From Mycobacterium sp. E787 (GTDB lineage Bacteria; Actinomycetota; Actinomycetes; Mycobacteriales; Mycobacteriaceae): DNA of 64,000 bases. The first letter of the stretch is position 1; each line of letters begins with the position of its first letter. Location of the stretch: positions 1 through 64,000 of the forward strand of contig NZ_LZKL01000127.1 of the NCBI RefSeq assembly GCF_001668725.1. Direction: 5' to 3'. Below, piece after piece: positions 42,883 to 51,456 of the stretch. Below the pieces are notes generated by a model. The model saw only the letters and a list, made by a program, of their open reading frames with translations, had not been told where the DNA came from and made no database searches. Made by a program: the position numbers and the translations under genes.

Positions 42883-44352
42883 ATGCCCGACGTCAAGACC
42901 GAATACGACAAACTTTTCATCGGCGGCAAGTGGGCGGAACCGTCGACCTCCGAAGTCATCGAGGTGCACTGCCCGGCCACCGGCGAGTACGTCGGCAAGA
43001 CGCCCCTGGCCGCGGCGGCCGACGTCGACGCCGCCGTCGCGGCGGCGCGCGCCGCGTTCGACAACGGGCCCTGGCCCACCACGCCGCCGAAGGAGCGCGC
43101 GGCCGTCATCGCCAACGCGCTGAAGTTGATGGAGGAGCGCAAGGACCAGTTCACCCAGATCCTTGCGGGCGAGACGGGTCAGCCGCCGACCGGCATCGAA
43201 ACGATGCACTGGATGAGCTCGATCGGCGCGCTGAACTTCTTCGCCGGCCCGGCGGTCGACCAGGTCAAGTGGAAAGAGATCCGCAACGGCGGCTACGGCC
43301 AGAGCATCGTCTATCGAGAGCCGGTCGGCGTGGTGGGCGCGATCGTGGCGTGGAACGTGCCGCTGTTCTTGGCGGTCAACAAGCTGGGCCCCGCGCTGCT
43401 GGCCGGCTGCACCGTCGTGCTCAAGCCGGCCGCCGAAACACCTTTGAGCGCAAACCTTTTGGCGGAGGCCTTCGCCGAGGCCGGGCTGCCGGACGGCGTG
43501 CTGTCGGTGGTGCCCGGCGGCATCGAGACCGGACAGGCGCTGACCTCCAACCCCGACGTCGACCTCTTCTCCTTCACCGGCAGCTCGGCCGTCGGCAAGG
43601 AGATCGGCCGGCGCGCCGCGGAGATGCTCAAGCCGTGCACCTTGGAGCTCGGCGGGAAATCGGCGGCCATCATCCTCGACGACGTCGACCTGGCCGCCTC
43701 GATCCCGATGCTGGTGTTCTCCGGGATCATGAACACCGGGCAGGCCTGCGTGGCCCAGACCCGCATCCTGGCGCCACGCTCGAGGTACGACGAAATCGTC
43801 GATGCGGTAGGCGGTTTCATGCAGGCGCTGCCGGTGGGCCTGCCGTCGGACCCGGCCGCCCAGATCGGGTCGCTGATCTCGGAGAAGCAGCGCGCCCGCG
43901 TCGAGGGCTACATCGCCAAGGGCATCGAGGAGGGCGCCCGGCTGGTGTGCGGCGGCGGCCGCCCCGAGGGCCTGGACAACGGGTTCTTCGTGCAGCCAAC
44001 GGTTTTCGCCGACGTCGACAACAAGATGACGATCGCCCAGGAGGAGATCTTCGGGCCGGTGCTGAGCATCATCCCCTACGACACCGAGGACGACGCGATC
44101 AAGATCGCCAACGACTCGGCGTACGGGCTCGCCGGCAGCGTGTGGACCGCCGACGTGCCGCGCGGCATCGAGATCGCGGAAAAGATCCGCACCGGGACCT
44201 ACGCGATCAACTGGTACGCCTTCGACCCGTGCTGCCCGTTCGGCGGCTACAAGAACTCCGGCATCGGCCGGGAGAACGGGCCCGAGGGCGTCGAGCACTT
44301 CACGCAGCAGAAGAGCGTGCTGATGCCGATGGGATACACGGCCGACAGCTGA
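42883..44352 (+). CDS. Aldehyde dehydrogenase, Rv0223c-like
   Basis: This NAD(P)+-dependent aldehyde dehydrogenase oxidises an aldehyde to the acid. The 489-residue product contains the cofactor segment AWNVPLFLAVNK near 156, the general base Glu in LELGGKSAA near 255 and nucleophile Cys in NTGQACVAQTR near 288, so it is catalytically complete. ATG 42883 has GAGGAG upstream. It corresponds to Rv0223c (487 residues). A KstR-like dyad upstream and lipid-active neighbours suggest a role in lipid-derived aldehyde oxidation. A GC-rich perfect palindrome follows the stop. Confidence 0.93.
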   Translation: MPDVKTEYDKLFIGGKWAEPSTSEVIEVHCPATGEYVGKTPLAAAADVDAAVAAARAAFDNGPWPTTPPKERAAVIANALKLMEERKDQFTQILAGETGQPPTGIETMHWMSSIGALNFFAGPAVDQVKWKEIRNGGYGQSIVYREPVGVVGAIVAWNVPLFLAVNKLGPALLAGCTVVLKPAAETPLSANLLAEAFAEAGLPDGVLSVVPGGIETGQALTSNPDVDLFSFTGSSAVGKEIGRRAAEMLKPCTLELGGKSAAIILDDVDLAASIPMLVFSGIMNTGQACVAQTRILAPRSRYDEIVDAVGGFMQALPVGLPSDPAAQIGSLISEKQRARVEGYIAKGIEEGARLVCGGGRPEGLDNGFFVQPTVFADVDNKMTIAQEEIFGPVLSIIPYDTEDDAIKIANDSAYGLAGSVWTADVPRGIEIAEKIRTGTYAINWYAFDPCCPFGGYKNSGIGRENGPEGVEHFTQQKSVLMPMGYTADS

Positions 44353-44373
44353 CGCGCAGTGGATGCGCCCGGT

Positions 44374-44389
44374 GTGCGGCCGGCCGCAC
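44374..44389. terminator. 16-bp perfect palindrome GTGCGGCCGGCCGCAC
   Basis: A gapless perfect palindrome lies 22 bases after the aldehyde dehydrogenase stop. As RNA it would need a loop opened within the stem, so it is a weak terminator candidate. It may also be a cruciform or a protein site. Confidence 0.35.
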
Positions 44390-44434
44390 GCTGGCGGTGA
44401 CGCTGCGCATCTCACGCATCTCACGCCTCGGGAT

Positions 44435-44450
44435 TATGCATCAGAGCATA
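44435..44450. promoter_or_regulatory. Operator copy A, TATGC-N6-GCATA
   Basis: Perfect inverted repeat TATGC-N6-GCATA. The identical pattern recurs exactly 131 bases downstream. The pair brackets an AT-rich promoter-like stretch before the small ORF and TetR gene, so it is a probable binding site for that regulator. Confidence 0.65.
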
Positions 44451-44524
44451 GATTTGCCCCGAGTGACGTTCGCGTCAAAAAGTATTGTGACGGCGGCCAC
44501 ACGACGTTTGCCGTGCTGCTGGAC

Positions 44525-44551
44525 TTACTTAGGGAGTAAAACTTGCTTACT
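44525..44551. promoter_or_regulatory. TTACT/AGTAA half-site cluster
   Basis: TTACT (44525-44529), AGTAA (44535-44539) and TTACT (44547-44551) form two overlapping inverted repeats. The same half-sites make the fadA2/fabG4 dyad at 13033-13048. This may be a separate regulator's site or the AT-rich promoter itself. Confidence 0.45.
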
Positions 44552-44565
44552 TGACCGATGTCTTA

Positions 44566-44581
44566 TATGCTTCTCAGCATA
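44566..44581. promoter_or_regulatory. Operator copy B, TATGC-N6-GCATA
   Basis: Second perfect copy, here also readable as TATGCT-N4-AGCATA. It lies 33 bases upstream of the small ORF start, near the expected promoter. Copies A and B are 131 bases apart, about 12.5 helical turns. Confidence 0.65.
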
Positions 44582-44614
44582 ATCTAGGGCCGCGCTCAGG
44601 CCGGGAGAAAAACA

Positions 44615-44746
44615 ATGTGGATCATCGAACTCAACGTCGCCGGCTACCGGTTCACGCGCGAAATGCCCGACTTCAAGCGCCGCTCCTTCCGCTTCGGCCC
44701 GCGTAACATGCACTGGCCGGTACCGCGGCATTCGCACGCTGCATGA
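44615..44746 (+). CDS. Small ORF of 43 residues coupled to a TetR gene
   Basis: The product starts MWIIELNVAGYRFTREMPDF, has an Arg/Lys-rich centre (KRRSFRFGPRN) and ends PRHSHAA. Nearly all third codon positions are G or C although the upstream region is AT-rich, which indicates real coding. GGGAG lies upstream of the ATG. The stop TGA overlaps the TetR start ATG at 44743-44746, so the two are translationally coupled. It is basic, with no membrane segment or signal. I do not recognise a function: a leader peptide, small regulator or inducer-response protein are possibilities. Confidence 0.6.
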   Translation: MWIIELNVAGYRFTREMPDFKRRSFRFGPRNMHWPVPRHSHAA

Positions 44747-45378
44747 TGCCGGCTTCCACCGACGCGAAGGCGGAGTCCACGCCGACCAAGCGCTGCGACA
44801 CCCGCAAAAAGATGTTGGTCAGCGCCGCCGAGGTGATGCGCGAGCGCGGGGCCGCCGGGGTGACCATCGATGAGGTGCTCGCCCGCAGCGGCGCGCCGCG
44901 CGGCTCGGTGTACTACCACTTCCCCGACGGACGCAATCAGATTCTGGCCGAGGCGCTGCGCTACTCGGGCGACTCCGTCACCGCCATGATCGACGACGCC
45001 GCCGGCTGGGGCGCCAAGGCCCTGCTGCGCGAGTTCGTTGAGTTCTGGGAGCGTCTTTTGACCGAGAGCGACTTCGCCGCCGGCTGTGCCGTGGTCGCCG
45101 CGGCGATCGGCTCCGACGACGCCGAGCTCAAGCTGTCCGCCGAGGCCGGCGCGATCCTCGGCCGTTGGTGTACCGCACTGACGCGGGCGTTCGGCAACGA
45201 CGGCTTCGCGGACGCCGACGCCGCGTCGCTGGCGGTCATGTCCATCGCCGCGCTCGAGGGCGCCGTCGTGCTGTCCCGCTCGACCCGCAGCACCGGCCCG
45301 CTGCACCAGGTGGGCGACCAACTCGAATTCCTGATCAAGGCGAGGGAATTCGTCATTCGCAACAAGATCGGGCAGTAG
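44743..45378 (+). CDS. TetR-family regulator, LmrA/YxaF-like
   Basis: The 211-residue TetR regulator has a helix-turn-helix at about 38-63 (GVTIDEVLARSGAPRGSVYYHFPDGR). The ligand-binding domain includes FAAGCAVVAAAIG, the pattern of the LmrA/YxaF subgroup. Either ATG 44743 or ATG 44746 may be used. It follows and overlaps the 43-residue ORF and is convergent with the AMP-ligase/small ORF operon 30 bases away. The two TATGC-N6-GCATA dyads upstream make autoregulation likely. It is absent at this site in M. tuberculosis. Confidence 0.88.
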   Translation: MMPASTDAKAESTPTKRCDTRKKMLVSAAEVMRERGAAGVTIDEVLARSGAPRGSVYYHFPDGRNQILAEALRYSGDSVTAMIDDAAGWGAKALLREFVEFWERLLTESDFAAGCAVVAAAIGSDDAELKLSAEAGAILGRWCTALTRAFGNDGFADADAASLAVMSIAALEGAVVLSRSTRSTGPLHQVGDQLEFLIKAREFVIRNKIGQ

Positions 45379-45407
45379 TCCACCGCCCCGCCGGGCGCTG
45401 AGCGCCG

Positions 45408-45704
45408 TTAGTCGCTGGCCGGCAGCGGCTTGACCTCCTTGAGCTGCAGCGCGGTCGCACCGACGCTCAGGCTGCCGGCGCCCGGCTTGGTCACCAGCAC
45501 CTCGGCACCGGTCTCGTCGACGTAGCGCTTGCCCATCACGGTGCCGTCGGCGAAGTTCGGGTCGAGCTCGCCGGACCGCTCGCCGCCGATCGGCACCATC
45601 GGCGCGCCGCCGCAGCGCAGGTCGTCGAGGCTGTCGGCGCTTCGGACCACGATGACCTGGGTGTCACACACCTGGCTGGCGAGGCGGGTTCCGTTTTTGA
45701 TCAT
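45408..45704 (-). CDS. Small conserved protein coupled to an AMP-ligase
   Basis: The 98-residue soluble protein starts MIKNGTRLASQVCDTQVIVV, has a central RCGGAPMVPIGG and ends KEVKPLPASD. It contains two Cys residues (13 and 31) that could form a disulphide or bind metal. It overlaps the AMP-ligase stop by four bases (ATGA), implying co-translation. Function is unknown. I see no carrier-protein Ser motif, so it is not an obvious ACP. Confidence 0.75.
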   Translation of the reverse strand: MIKNGTRLASQVCDTQVIVVRSADSLDDLRCGGAPMVPIGGERSGELDPNFADGTVMGKRYVDETGAEVLVTKPGAGSLSVGATALQLKEVKPLPASD

Positions 45705-47194
45705 GTGTGCAGTCCTTCCAGCTGTTCGACTATCTCGCGGCGCAGCACCTTGCCGGTGGGCGTGGTCGGCAGTTCGTCGGCGAACACCACCCGGTCGGGG
45801 GTTCGCGACCCCCGCAAGTTCTTGCGCACGTGCTCGCGGAGTTCCTCCGGGTCGGGGTCGATGCCCGCGGCGGGCACCACCACGGCGACGATCGCCTGGC
45901 CCCACTGCGGGTCGTCGACGCCGACCACCGCGACGTCGTGCACGTGGGAGTGCTCGATGAGCACCTCCTCGAGCTCGGCCGGCGCGATGTTCTCCCCGCC
46001 GCGGATGATGGTGTCGTCGCTGCGGCCACCGATGAACAGGTAGCCGTCCTCGTCGAGCAGGGCGATGTCGCGGGTCGGGAACCAGCCGTCCTCGTCGAGC
46101 ACGGAGCCGATCCCGGTGTAGCGGCCGGACACCTGCTCGCCGCGCACGAACAGCTCACCGGTTTCGCCGGGCCCGAGCACCTTGCCGTCCTCGTCGCGGA
46201 TCTGCACCTCGATGCCGGGCACCGGCCGGCCGACCGATCCCAACCGCCTGGCCGCGTGCGGAACCGTCGCGGCGTGCGCCTCGCGGTGGTCGTCCGGGCC
46301 GAGCACCGCGATCGTCGAGCTGGTCTCGGTCAGGCCGTAGGCGTTGACGAAGCCGACGTGCGGCAGCAGTTCGAGCGCCCGGCGCACCAGCGGCAAGCCC
46401 ACCTTCGAGCCGCCGTAGGCCAGGTTGCGCAACGACGGCAGCCGGTGACCGCCGGCCTCCAGCGCGGTGACGATGCGGTCGAGCATGGTCGGCACCACCG
46501 TCGCGGTGGTCACCTGCTCGTCGTTGATCAGCCGCACCCATTCGTCGGCGTCAAAGTTGGGCAGATACACCATCTTTCGGCCGGCGTACAGGTTCGACAG
46601 GGCCGCGCCGACCCCGGCGATGTGGTAGGGCGGCACGCAGATCAGCGCGGCGTCGGTGGGCGCGGCCGACTCGAACTCGACCGTCCCGGTGACGTAGCTG
46701 GTGAGGTTGTTGTGCGACAGCTCGACGGCCTTGGGCTGCGACGTCGTGCCCGACGTGAACAGCACGACCGCCACCGACTCCGGGTCGGGAAATTCGGCCG
46801 CGGGCTCGGCGGCACCGGCCGCCGACAGGAACTCATCGGACGCCATCACCCGGCCCGACGCGTCGGAGACCATGTCCCGGTAGCGAGCGTCGACGACCAC
46901 GAGCGGCTCGGGCAGCCGCTCGATCAGCGCCCGGATCCCGTCGGCGGACAGCCGGTAATTGAGCGGGGTGAAGGCCACCCCGGCGCGCGCGCTCGCGAAG
47001 ATCAGCAGCGGCAGCATGGCGCCGCCGACCCCCACGTACGCCACGTGCTTGGCCGCGGACGCCGCGATGACACCGGCGCCCCCGTCGGCGAGGTCGCTGA
47101 GCTGCTGCGTCGTCAGCCGGGTGTCCCCGTCGACGAGCGCCGTGCGCCCGGGGTTGCCCGACGCGGCCATCTCCAGCAGCAGCGAAATGCTCAT
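45701..47194 (-). CDS. AMP-dependent fatty-acid or carboxylic-acid CoA ligase
   Basis: The 497-residue ANL ligase has the P-loop LFTSGTTSQPKAVELSHNN near 144-162, AYGLTETSS near 288, the GWFPTRDIALLDEDGYLFIGGR hinge near 370 and the C-terminal catalytic Lys in TPTGKVLRREI near 482. It activates an unknown carboxylic acid to the acyl-CoA in the cytosol. ATG 47194 follows a purine-rich site. A dyad (GTTACA-N14-TGTAAC) surrounds a possible -10 upstream. It is coupled to the small 98-residue ORF and lies downstream of echA1 on the same strand. Confidence 0.9.
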   Translation of the reverse strand: MSISLLLEMAASGNPGRTALVDGDTRLTTQQLSDLADGGAGVIAASAAKHVAYVGVGGAMLPLLIFASARAGVAFTPLNYRLSADGIRALIERLPEPLVVVDARYRDMVSDASGRVMASDEFLSAAGAAEPAAEFPDPESVAVVLFTSGTTSQPKAVELSHNNLTSYVTGTVEFESAAPTDAALICVPPYHIAGVGAALSNLYAGRKMVYLPNFDADEWVRLINDEQVTTATVVPTMLDRIVTALEAGGHRLPSLRNLAYGGSKVGLPLVRRALELLPHVGFVNAYGLTETSSTIAVLGPDDHREAHAATVPHAARRLGSVGRPVPGIEVQIRDEDGKVLGPGETGELFVRGEQVSGRYTGIGSVLDEDGWFPTRDIALLDEDGYLFIGGRSDDTIIRGGENIAPAELEEVLIEHSHVHDVAVVGVDDPQWGQAIVAVVVPAAGIDPDPEELREHVRKNLRGSRTPDRVVFADELPTTPTGKVLRREIVEQLEGLHT

Positions 47195-47220
47195 CCTCGG
47201 TCTTTCCGGATCCCCACGAC

Positions 47221-47246
47221 GTTACAAATATTAGTCACAGTGTAAC
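47221..47246 (-). promoter_or_regulatory. GTTACA-N14-TGTAAC dyad and -10 of the AMP-ligase gene
   Basis: Arms at 47221-47226 and 47241-47246 enclose TAATAT on the minus strand (47228-47233), a good -10 hexamer. This lies 27 bases upstream of the AMP-ligase ATG. A repressor bound across the arms would cover the promoter. Confidence 0.5.
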
Positions 47247-47262
47247 CCGTCCGGCCGGCCGA

Positions 47263-48054
47263 TCACGTGCCCGTCCACCGCGGCGGGCGCTTTTCCGCGA
47301 AGGCGATCGCACCCTCTTTCGCGTCGTTCGACACGAACACCGGCGCCAGGATCTTGTTCTGCTCCGCCCACATCGACTCCGGGGTCCAGCCGCGGGACTC
47401 GACGATGATCCGCTTGGTGGCCGCGACCGCCAGCGGGCCGTTCGCCGCGATCTTCTCGGCCAGCGCGATCGCGGCGTCCAGCGCCTCGCCCGGCTCGGCC
47501 AGGACGTTGACCATGCCCAGTTCGTGGGCGCGCTCGGCGGAAAGGTTGTCCCCGGTGAGCGCCAGCTCCATCGCGATGGCCGACGGGATGCGCTGGGGCA
47601 GCCGTAGCAAGCCGCCGCCACCGGCCACCAGGCCCCGCTTGACCTCGGGTATCCCGAAGGCCGCGTCGGTGGACGCCACGATCAGGTCGGTGGCCAGCGC
47701 CAGCTCCGTCCCGCCGGCCAGCGCGAAGCCCTCCACGGCCGCGATGAGCGGCTTGACGGGCGGCCGCTCGGTGAAGCCCATGCCGCGGCCCTCGACGATG
47801 GGCACCTCGCCCCGCGCGAACGCCTTGAGATCCATTCCGGCGCAGAACGAGCCGCCCGCGCCCGTCAGGATCCCGACGGACAGGCCGGTGTCGCCGTCGA
47901 GCCGATCCACGGCGTCGGCCAGGCCCCTGCTCACCGCGGCGTTGACCGCGTTCTTGGCCTTCGGACGGTTGATGGTGATGATCAGGATCCGATCCCGTTG
48001 TTCGACCAGGACCTCGGGTTCGGAATCGGTGGCCGCTTCGTTGCCGGTGCTCAC
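47263..48054 (-). CDS. echA1: Enoyl-CoA hydratase EchA1
   Basis: Crotonase-fold enzyme of beta-oxidation adding water to enoyl-CoA. The 263-residue product has the CoA/oxyanion segment GAGGSFCAGMDLKAFA near 70 and FALAGGTELALATDLIVAS near 107. The first catalytic Glu position (AGGTELALA) and a second Glu in IPEVKRGL near 137 are present. GTG 48054 (VSTGNEAATDSEPEV) matches family length (Rv0222, 262). It follows Rv0221 with about 108 bases between and precedes the AMP-ligase. Confidence 0.93.
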   Translation of the reverse strand: MSTGNEAATDSEPEVLVEQRDRILIITINRPKAKNAVNAAVSRGLADAVDRLDGDTGLSVGILTGAGGSFCAGMDLKAFARGEVPIVEGRGMGFTERPPVKPLIAAVEGFALAGGTELALATDLIVASTDAAFGIPEVKRGLVAGGGGLLRLPQRIPSAIAMELALTGDNLSAERAHELGMVNVLAEPGEALDAAIALAEKIAANGPLAVAATKRIIVESRGWTPESMWAEQNKILAPVFVSNDAKEGAIAFAEKRPPRWTGT

Positions 48055-48162
48055 GGTGCCGCACAGCTCCTTCGGGTAGGGGTGGCTGCTTATCCGACCG
48101 ATGGTAGCGGTCGGCGGAAATGGCATTGGCACCAGGCGAGAGCCCGGTTTCCGGGGCGGGTC

Positions 48163-49572
48163 TCAGGCCGGCGCCATCGCCGCCTCGACGACCGTCAGCT
48201 CTTCGGAAAGCCCTGCGGCCCTGCGTATCTCGATGAAGTCGGCGACCATGGCCTCCGTCACCTCGTGCGGGTCCTTCAGCGTGGCGCCGTCGGACAGCAC
48301 CGAGATGTTGATCTGGTCGACGTAGCTCCACACGGTGATGTTCAGGCCGCTGCCGGCGGTCAGCGGGCCGACGGAGTAGATCTCGGTGACCAGCGCGCCG
48401 CCGACCCGGCCCCGCTCGGGCGGGCCGGGCACATTCGAGATGTTCAGGTTCAGGATCTTGTTGTGTCCGTCGCGCCCGGACGCCCACCGGAAGAATGCGT
48501 GGGTGGGCGCGGGCGGCATGTAGGCAGCCCACCGGCTGACCAGCTCCGGCCCCATCAGCTGGTTGCTTTCCTTGGCGGCGATCGCGTTCTCGTGGCTGCA
48601 CTGCACCCGCTCCAGCGGGTCGTCGGAGTCGGTCGGCAGGCCCACCAGCACCCCGGTGAAGCGGTTCCCCGAAATCCGCTCGGGCGAGAAGTCGAAACTC
48701 ATCGGCACCGACGCCAGCAGGGGCTCGGCCTTGCCGTCGTAGCGCAGCAGCAACGTGCGCAGCGCGCCGGCCGACATGGCGAGGACCATGTCGTTGATCG
48801 TCGCCCCCAACCGCTTGCCGGTCTCCTTGACGTCGGCAAGCGCGAGGGTGGCGGTGGCGAACCGGCGCTCGGGCGTGATCTTGTGGTTGATGAAGGTCGG
48901 CGGCGGCTCGAACGGCCGGGTCAGTTCCGGTGACAGCTTGCGCGAGCTGCGACGCACCCGGCCCAGGCCCTCGGCGGTATAGCGGACCGTGTGCGGGATG
49001 CGCCCGAGGTGACGGAGGTGATCGGCGAAGGCCGAACTCATCAGCTGCCGCGCGGTCGGGGCCGGGTCCGAGTGGTACGGCCGGCCCTCGGGCCCGGGCT
49101 GCAGGTCCATGCCGCGCGCCATCAGGTTCGCCGAGGCGACCCCGTCCGCGAGCGCGTGGTGGATCTTGCCGACGACCGCGATGCGGTGGTTGGCCAGCCC
49201 CTCGATGAAGTACATCTCCCACAGCGGGCGTGTGCGGTCCAGCGGGGTGCTGGCGATCCGCCCGATCGCCTCGTCCAACTCCCGGCGGCCGCCGGGCGCG
49301 GGCAGCTGCCACGGGCGGATGTGGTAGTCGAGGTCGACCTCGCAGTTCTCCCGCCACATCGGATGGTGGAACTTGAACGGGACCTCGACGAGCTGGTAGC
49401 AGAACGGCTCGAGCTTGTTCAGCCGACCGCCGATCACCTGGCGGAAGGCGTCGATGTCGAAGTCGCGTCGATCCGGCGCGAGTTCGATCACCGCGGCTTT
49501 GATGGTGTGCATGTGCACGTTCGGCGTCTCGCTGTACAGCAGTACCGCGTCCCAGCCGCTGAGCCTCTTCAC
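48163..49572 (-). CDS. Wax ester synthase/diacylglycerol acyltransferase, Rv0221-like
   Basis: WS/DGAT enzymes esterify fatty acyl-CoA to diacylglycerol or alcohol to build storage lipid droplets. The 469-residue product (same length as Rv0221) has the catalytic HHALADG (HHxxxDG) near residue 139 and the C-terminal NISNVPGP segment near 364. It acts at the inner membrane face or lipid droplets. ATG 49572 begins MKRLSGWDAVLLYSE. It lies 44 bases downstream of lipC, and the two together suggest triglyceride turnover. Confidence 0.95.
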   Translation of the reverse strand: MKRLSGWDAVLLYSETPNVHMHTIKAAVIELAPDRRDFDIDAFRQVIGGRLNKLEPFCYQLVEVPFKFHHPMWRENCEVDLDYHIRPWQLPAPGGRRELDEAIGRIASTPLDRTRPLWEMYFIEGLANHRIAVVGKIHHALADGVASANLMARGMDLQPGPEGRPYHSDPAPTARQLMSSAFADHLRHLGRIPHTVRYTAEGLGRVRRSSRKLSPELTRPFEPPPTFINHKITPERRFATATLALADVKETGKRLGATINDMVLAMSAGALRTLLLRYDGKAEPLLASVPMSFDFSPERISGNRFTGVLVGLPTDSDDPLERVQCSHENAIAAKESNQLMGPELVSRWAAYMPPAPTHAFFRWASGRDGHNKILNLNISNVPGPPERGRVGGALVTEIYSVGPLTAGSGLNITVWSYVDQINISVLSDGATLKDPHEVTEAMVADFIEIRRAAGLSEELTVVEAAMAPA

Positions 49573-49616
49573 CGGTGCCCCTTACCCATAGGGGGACATT
49601 ACCCAGCGGCGGGAGC

Positions 49617-50819
49617 TCAGATAACCTCTTTCGCGCCGATCCGTGTTTTGGTGCGGTAGACGTGGTTGAGGAACAGCGATGCGGCGTGCGCCGCCGCACC
49701 GGCCCGCTCCCCGTCGATGAGGTCGTACCCGTGACCGGCGCCGGGCAGCTCCAGGTAGCCGACCATGGAATGCGAGACGGCGCGCAGCCGCTCGACGAAG
49801 CTGCGGGCCTGCTCGACCGGGATGATGCTGTCCCGGCTGCCGTGAATCACCAAGAACGGCGGCGCATTTCGATGCACGCGCGCGATCGGTGAGGCGTCGC
49901 GGAACACCTCGGGGTGCCGGGCGATCGACTTCCTGACCACCACGCGTTCCAGGAAGTCGACGAACCGGGCGCGTTCGGGAGTGGAACGGTCCTCCCAGTC
50001 GTAACGGCCGTAGATCCCGACCACCGCATCCACCGAGCTGTCGGCGCCCTCGGGCAGCTCGGCCCGGTGCGCGGGGTCGTCGGGGGCCAGCCCGGCCAGC
50101 GCGGACAGGTGGCCGCCGGCCGAACAGCCCGCCACCGCAACGAAATCGCGGTCGCCGCCGAACTTGTCGACGTTGGCGCGCGCCCACGCGATGGCGGTCT
50201 TGACGTCGGTGATGTGCCGAGGCCAGCGGTGGTGCGGCGCGACGCGGTAGTCGATCGCCAGGCAGACCCACCCCTGTTCGGCCAGCCGCGACATCAGCGC
50301 GGAGCCCTGGCCCATGCACCTGCCGTGCACCCACGCGCCACCCGGAACGAAGATCAGGACGGGTGCGGGTTGCGCGGGCAGGTCCTTGCGGCGCCAGACG
50401 TCGAGCACCTGCGCGGGGCTGTTCCCGTAGTGGACGCCGCGACGGTACAGGTAGCGGCGCCGGCGCATCGCCTCCCAGATCGGTGGCGTCCGCTCCGCGA
50501 CGGGCCATTCGAGTTCGAGGTCGGCGGCCGAGACGATCCCCCGCAGGGCCGCGACGGACACCTCCTGGATGCTCTCGCGGCCCGGCCGGGGGCTCTCGTC
50601 GCGGGGCGCCGGGCGACGCATGCTCATCCCCGAGAAGTAGTCGGGTGCGTGGCGGGCGCCCCAGATGCCCATCGCCGTGAGCCCGCCCAGGGGCTCGAGG
50701 TGCTTGCCGACGACCGGCAGAGAAGCGCCGATATCGCTCAGGGCCAGCATGTAGTCCGCGGGTCCCGCCCGCAGCAACCACTTCACGCAGGGTGTCATGC
50801 GGGGTCCCCTCGCAGTCAT
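49617..50819 (-). CDS. lipC: Lipase/esterase LipC
   Basis: Hormone-sensitive-lipase-like alpha/beta hydrolase. The 400-residue product has the catalytic Ser in GCSAGGH near 230, the oxyanion-type VPGGAWVHG near 160 and the His in PGAGHGYDL near 373. No Sec signal is seen, although surface location of LipC has been reported in M. tuberculosis. It corresponds to Rv0220 (403 residues). It heads a five-gene minus-strand run (lipC, Rv0221, echA1, AMP-ligase, small ORF). The 105-base gap upstream of it (50820-50924) shows no clear operator. Confidence 0.93.
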   Translation of the reverse strand: MTARGPRMTPCVKWLLRAGPADYMLALSDIGASLPVVGKHLEPLGGLTAMGIWGARHAPDYFSGMSMRRPAPRDESPRPGRESIQEVSVAALRGIVSAADLELEWPVAERTPPIWEAMRRRRYLYRRGVHYGNSPAQVLDVWRRKDLPAQPAPVLIFVPGGAWVHGRCMGQGSALMSRLAEQGWVCLAIDYRVAPHHRWPRHITDVKTAIAWARANVDKFGGDRDFVAVAGCSAGGHLSALAGLAPDDPAHRAELPEGADSSVDAVVGIYGRYDWEDRSTPERARFVDFLERVVVRKSIARHPEVFRDASPIARVHRNAPPFLVIHGSRDSIIPVEQARSFVERLRAVSHSMVGYLELPGAGHGYDLIDGERAGAAAHAASLFLNHVYRTKTRIGAKEVI

Positions 50820-50924
50820 GTACGGACTGTACCCCCGCGCGGACCGGCGAAACTGACGATTGCGTAAAGCTTCCTTTCGGCGCCGGCGAACGGCTGCGCC
50901 CGCGATTAGCCAGGCCGCGCCGGC

Positions 50925-51455
50925 TTACTGCTCAGACCGATTTGGCGGTTCGCCGCGCTGGGCGCCGGCGGCCCGAAAACGCAGCCCGGCGAGTCGCGCG
51001 GCGTAGCACAGCGCGCTCGCCGCGAACATCGCCGCGGTGAGCAGCAGCCACCTGCCCAGAAACGGCTGCTGGGTCTGCCCGGTGGCCGCCTGGTAGGTGG
51101 GCGCGCCCTGCTGGATGATGCCCGGGAGAAAGATCAGCAGCGTCAGCCCGGCGCCGAGGGCGGGGACCCGAATGTGGTTGCGCGCGCCGACTTTTGGAGG
51201 GCTCGACCGGGCGGCGCGCTGCCACAGCAGCCGGTCGGCCAGCGCGTAGAGCGGAAAGAGCAGCAGGTCGTGGGCGATCACCGCGGCGGCCAGCCAGACG
51301 GCGATCGACTGCCACCAGGTGCCCGAATTCCACAGCGTCACCGGCCGGAAGGTGGCCAGAACGTAGCCCAGCAGCGCGAAGCCGGACAGCATGGTCAGCA
51401 GATGCAGCGGGTGCGCGCCGTAGGCGGCCGCGAAACGCGTTGACAGCCCGGACAT
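50925..51455 (-). CDS. Membrane protein, Rv0219-like
   Basis: The 176-residue protein has four to five membrane helices (about 18-36, 50-72, 104-124, 145-165) and begins MSGLSTRFAAAYGAHPLHLL. A His near residue 61 (IAHDLLLFPLY) might bind haem, but this is unproven. It starts one base after the stop of the cytochrome-b/molybdopterin gene, so it is translated from the same message and is a likely partner subunit. It corresponds to Rv0219 (182 residues). Confidence 0.85.
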   Translation of the reverse strand: MSGLSTRFAAAYGAHPLHLLTMLSGFALLGYVLATFRPVTLWNSGTWWQSIAVWLAAAVIAHDLLLFPLYALADRLLWQRAARSSPPKVGARNHIRVPALGAGLTLLIFLPGIIQQGAPTYQAATGQTQQPFLGRWLLLTAAMFAASALCYAARLAGLRFRAAGAQRGEPPNRSEQ

Positions 51456-51456
51456 T

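Noticed and set aside
44374-44389. GC palindrome as an operator of the downstream TetR
   Set aside because: It sits at the end of the aldehyde dehydrogenase gene and differs from the paired TATGC dyads; a 3'-end role is more likely.
44615-44746. 43-residue ORF as a mycofactocin-type RiPP precursor
   Set aside because: No radical-SAM maturase or chaperone gene is nearby and the C terminus lacks the mycofactocin core; a TetR neighbour alone is not enough.
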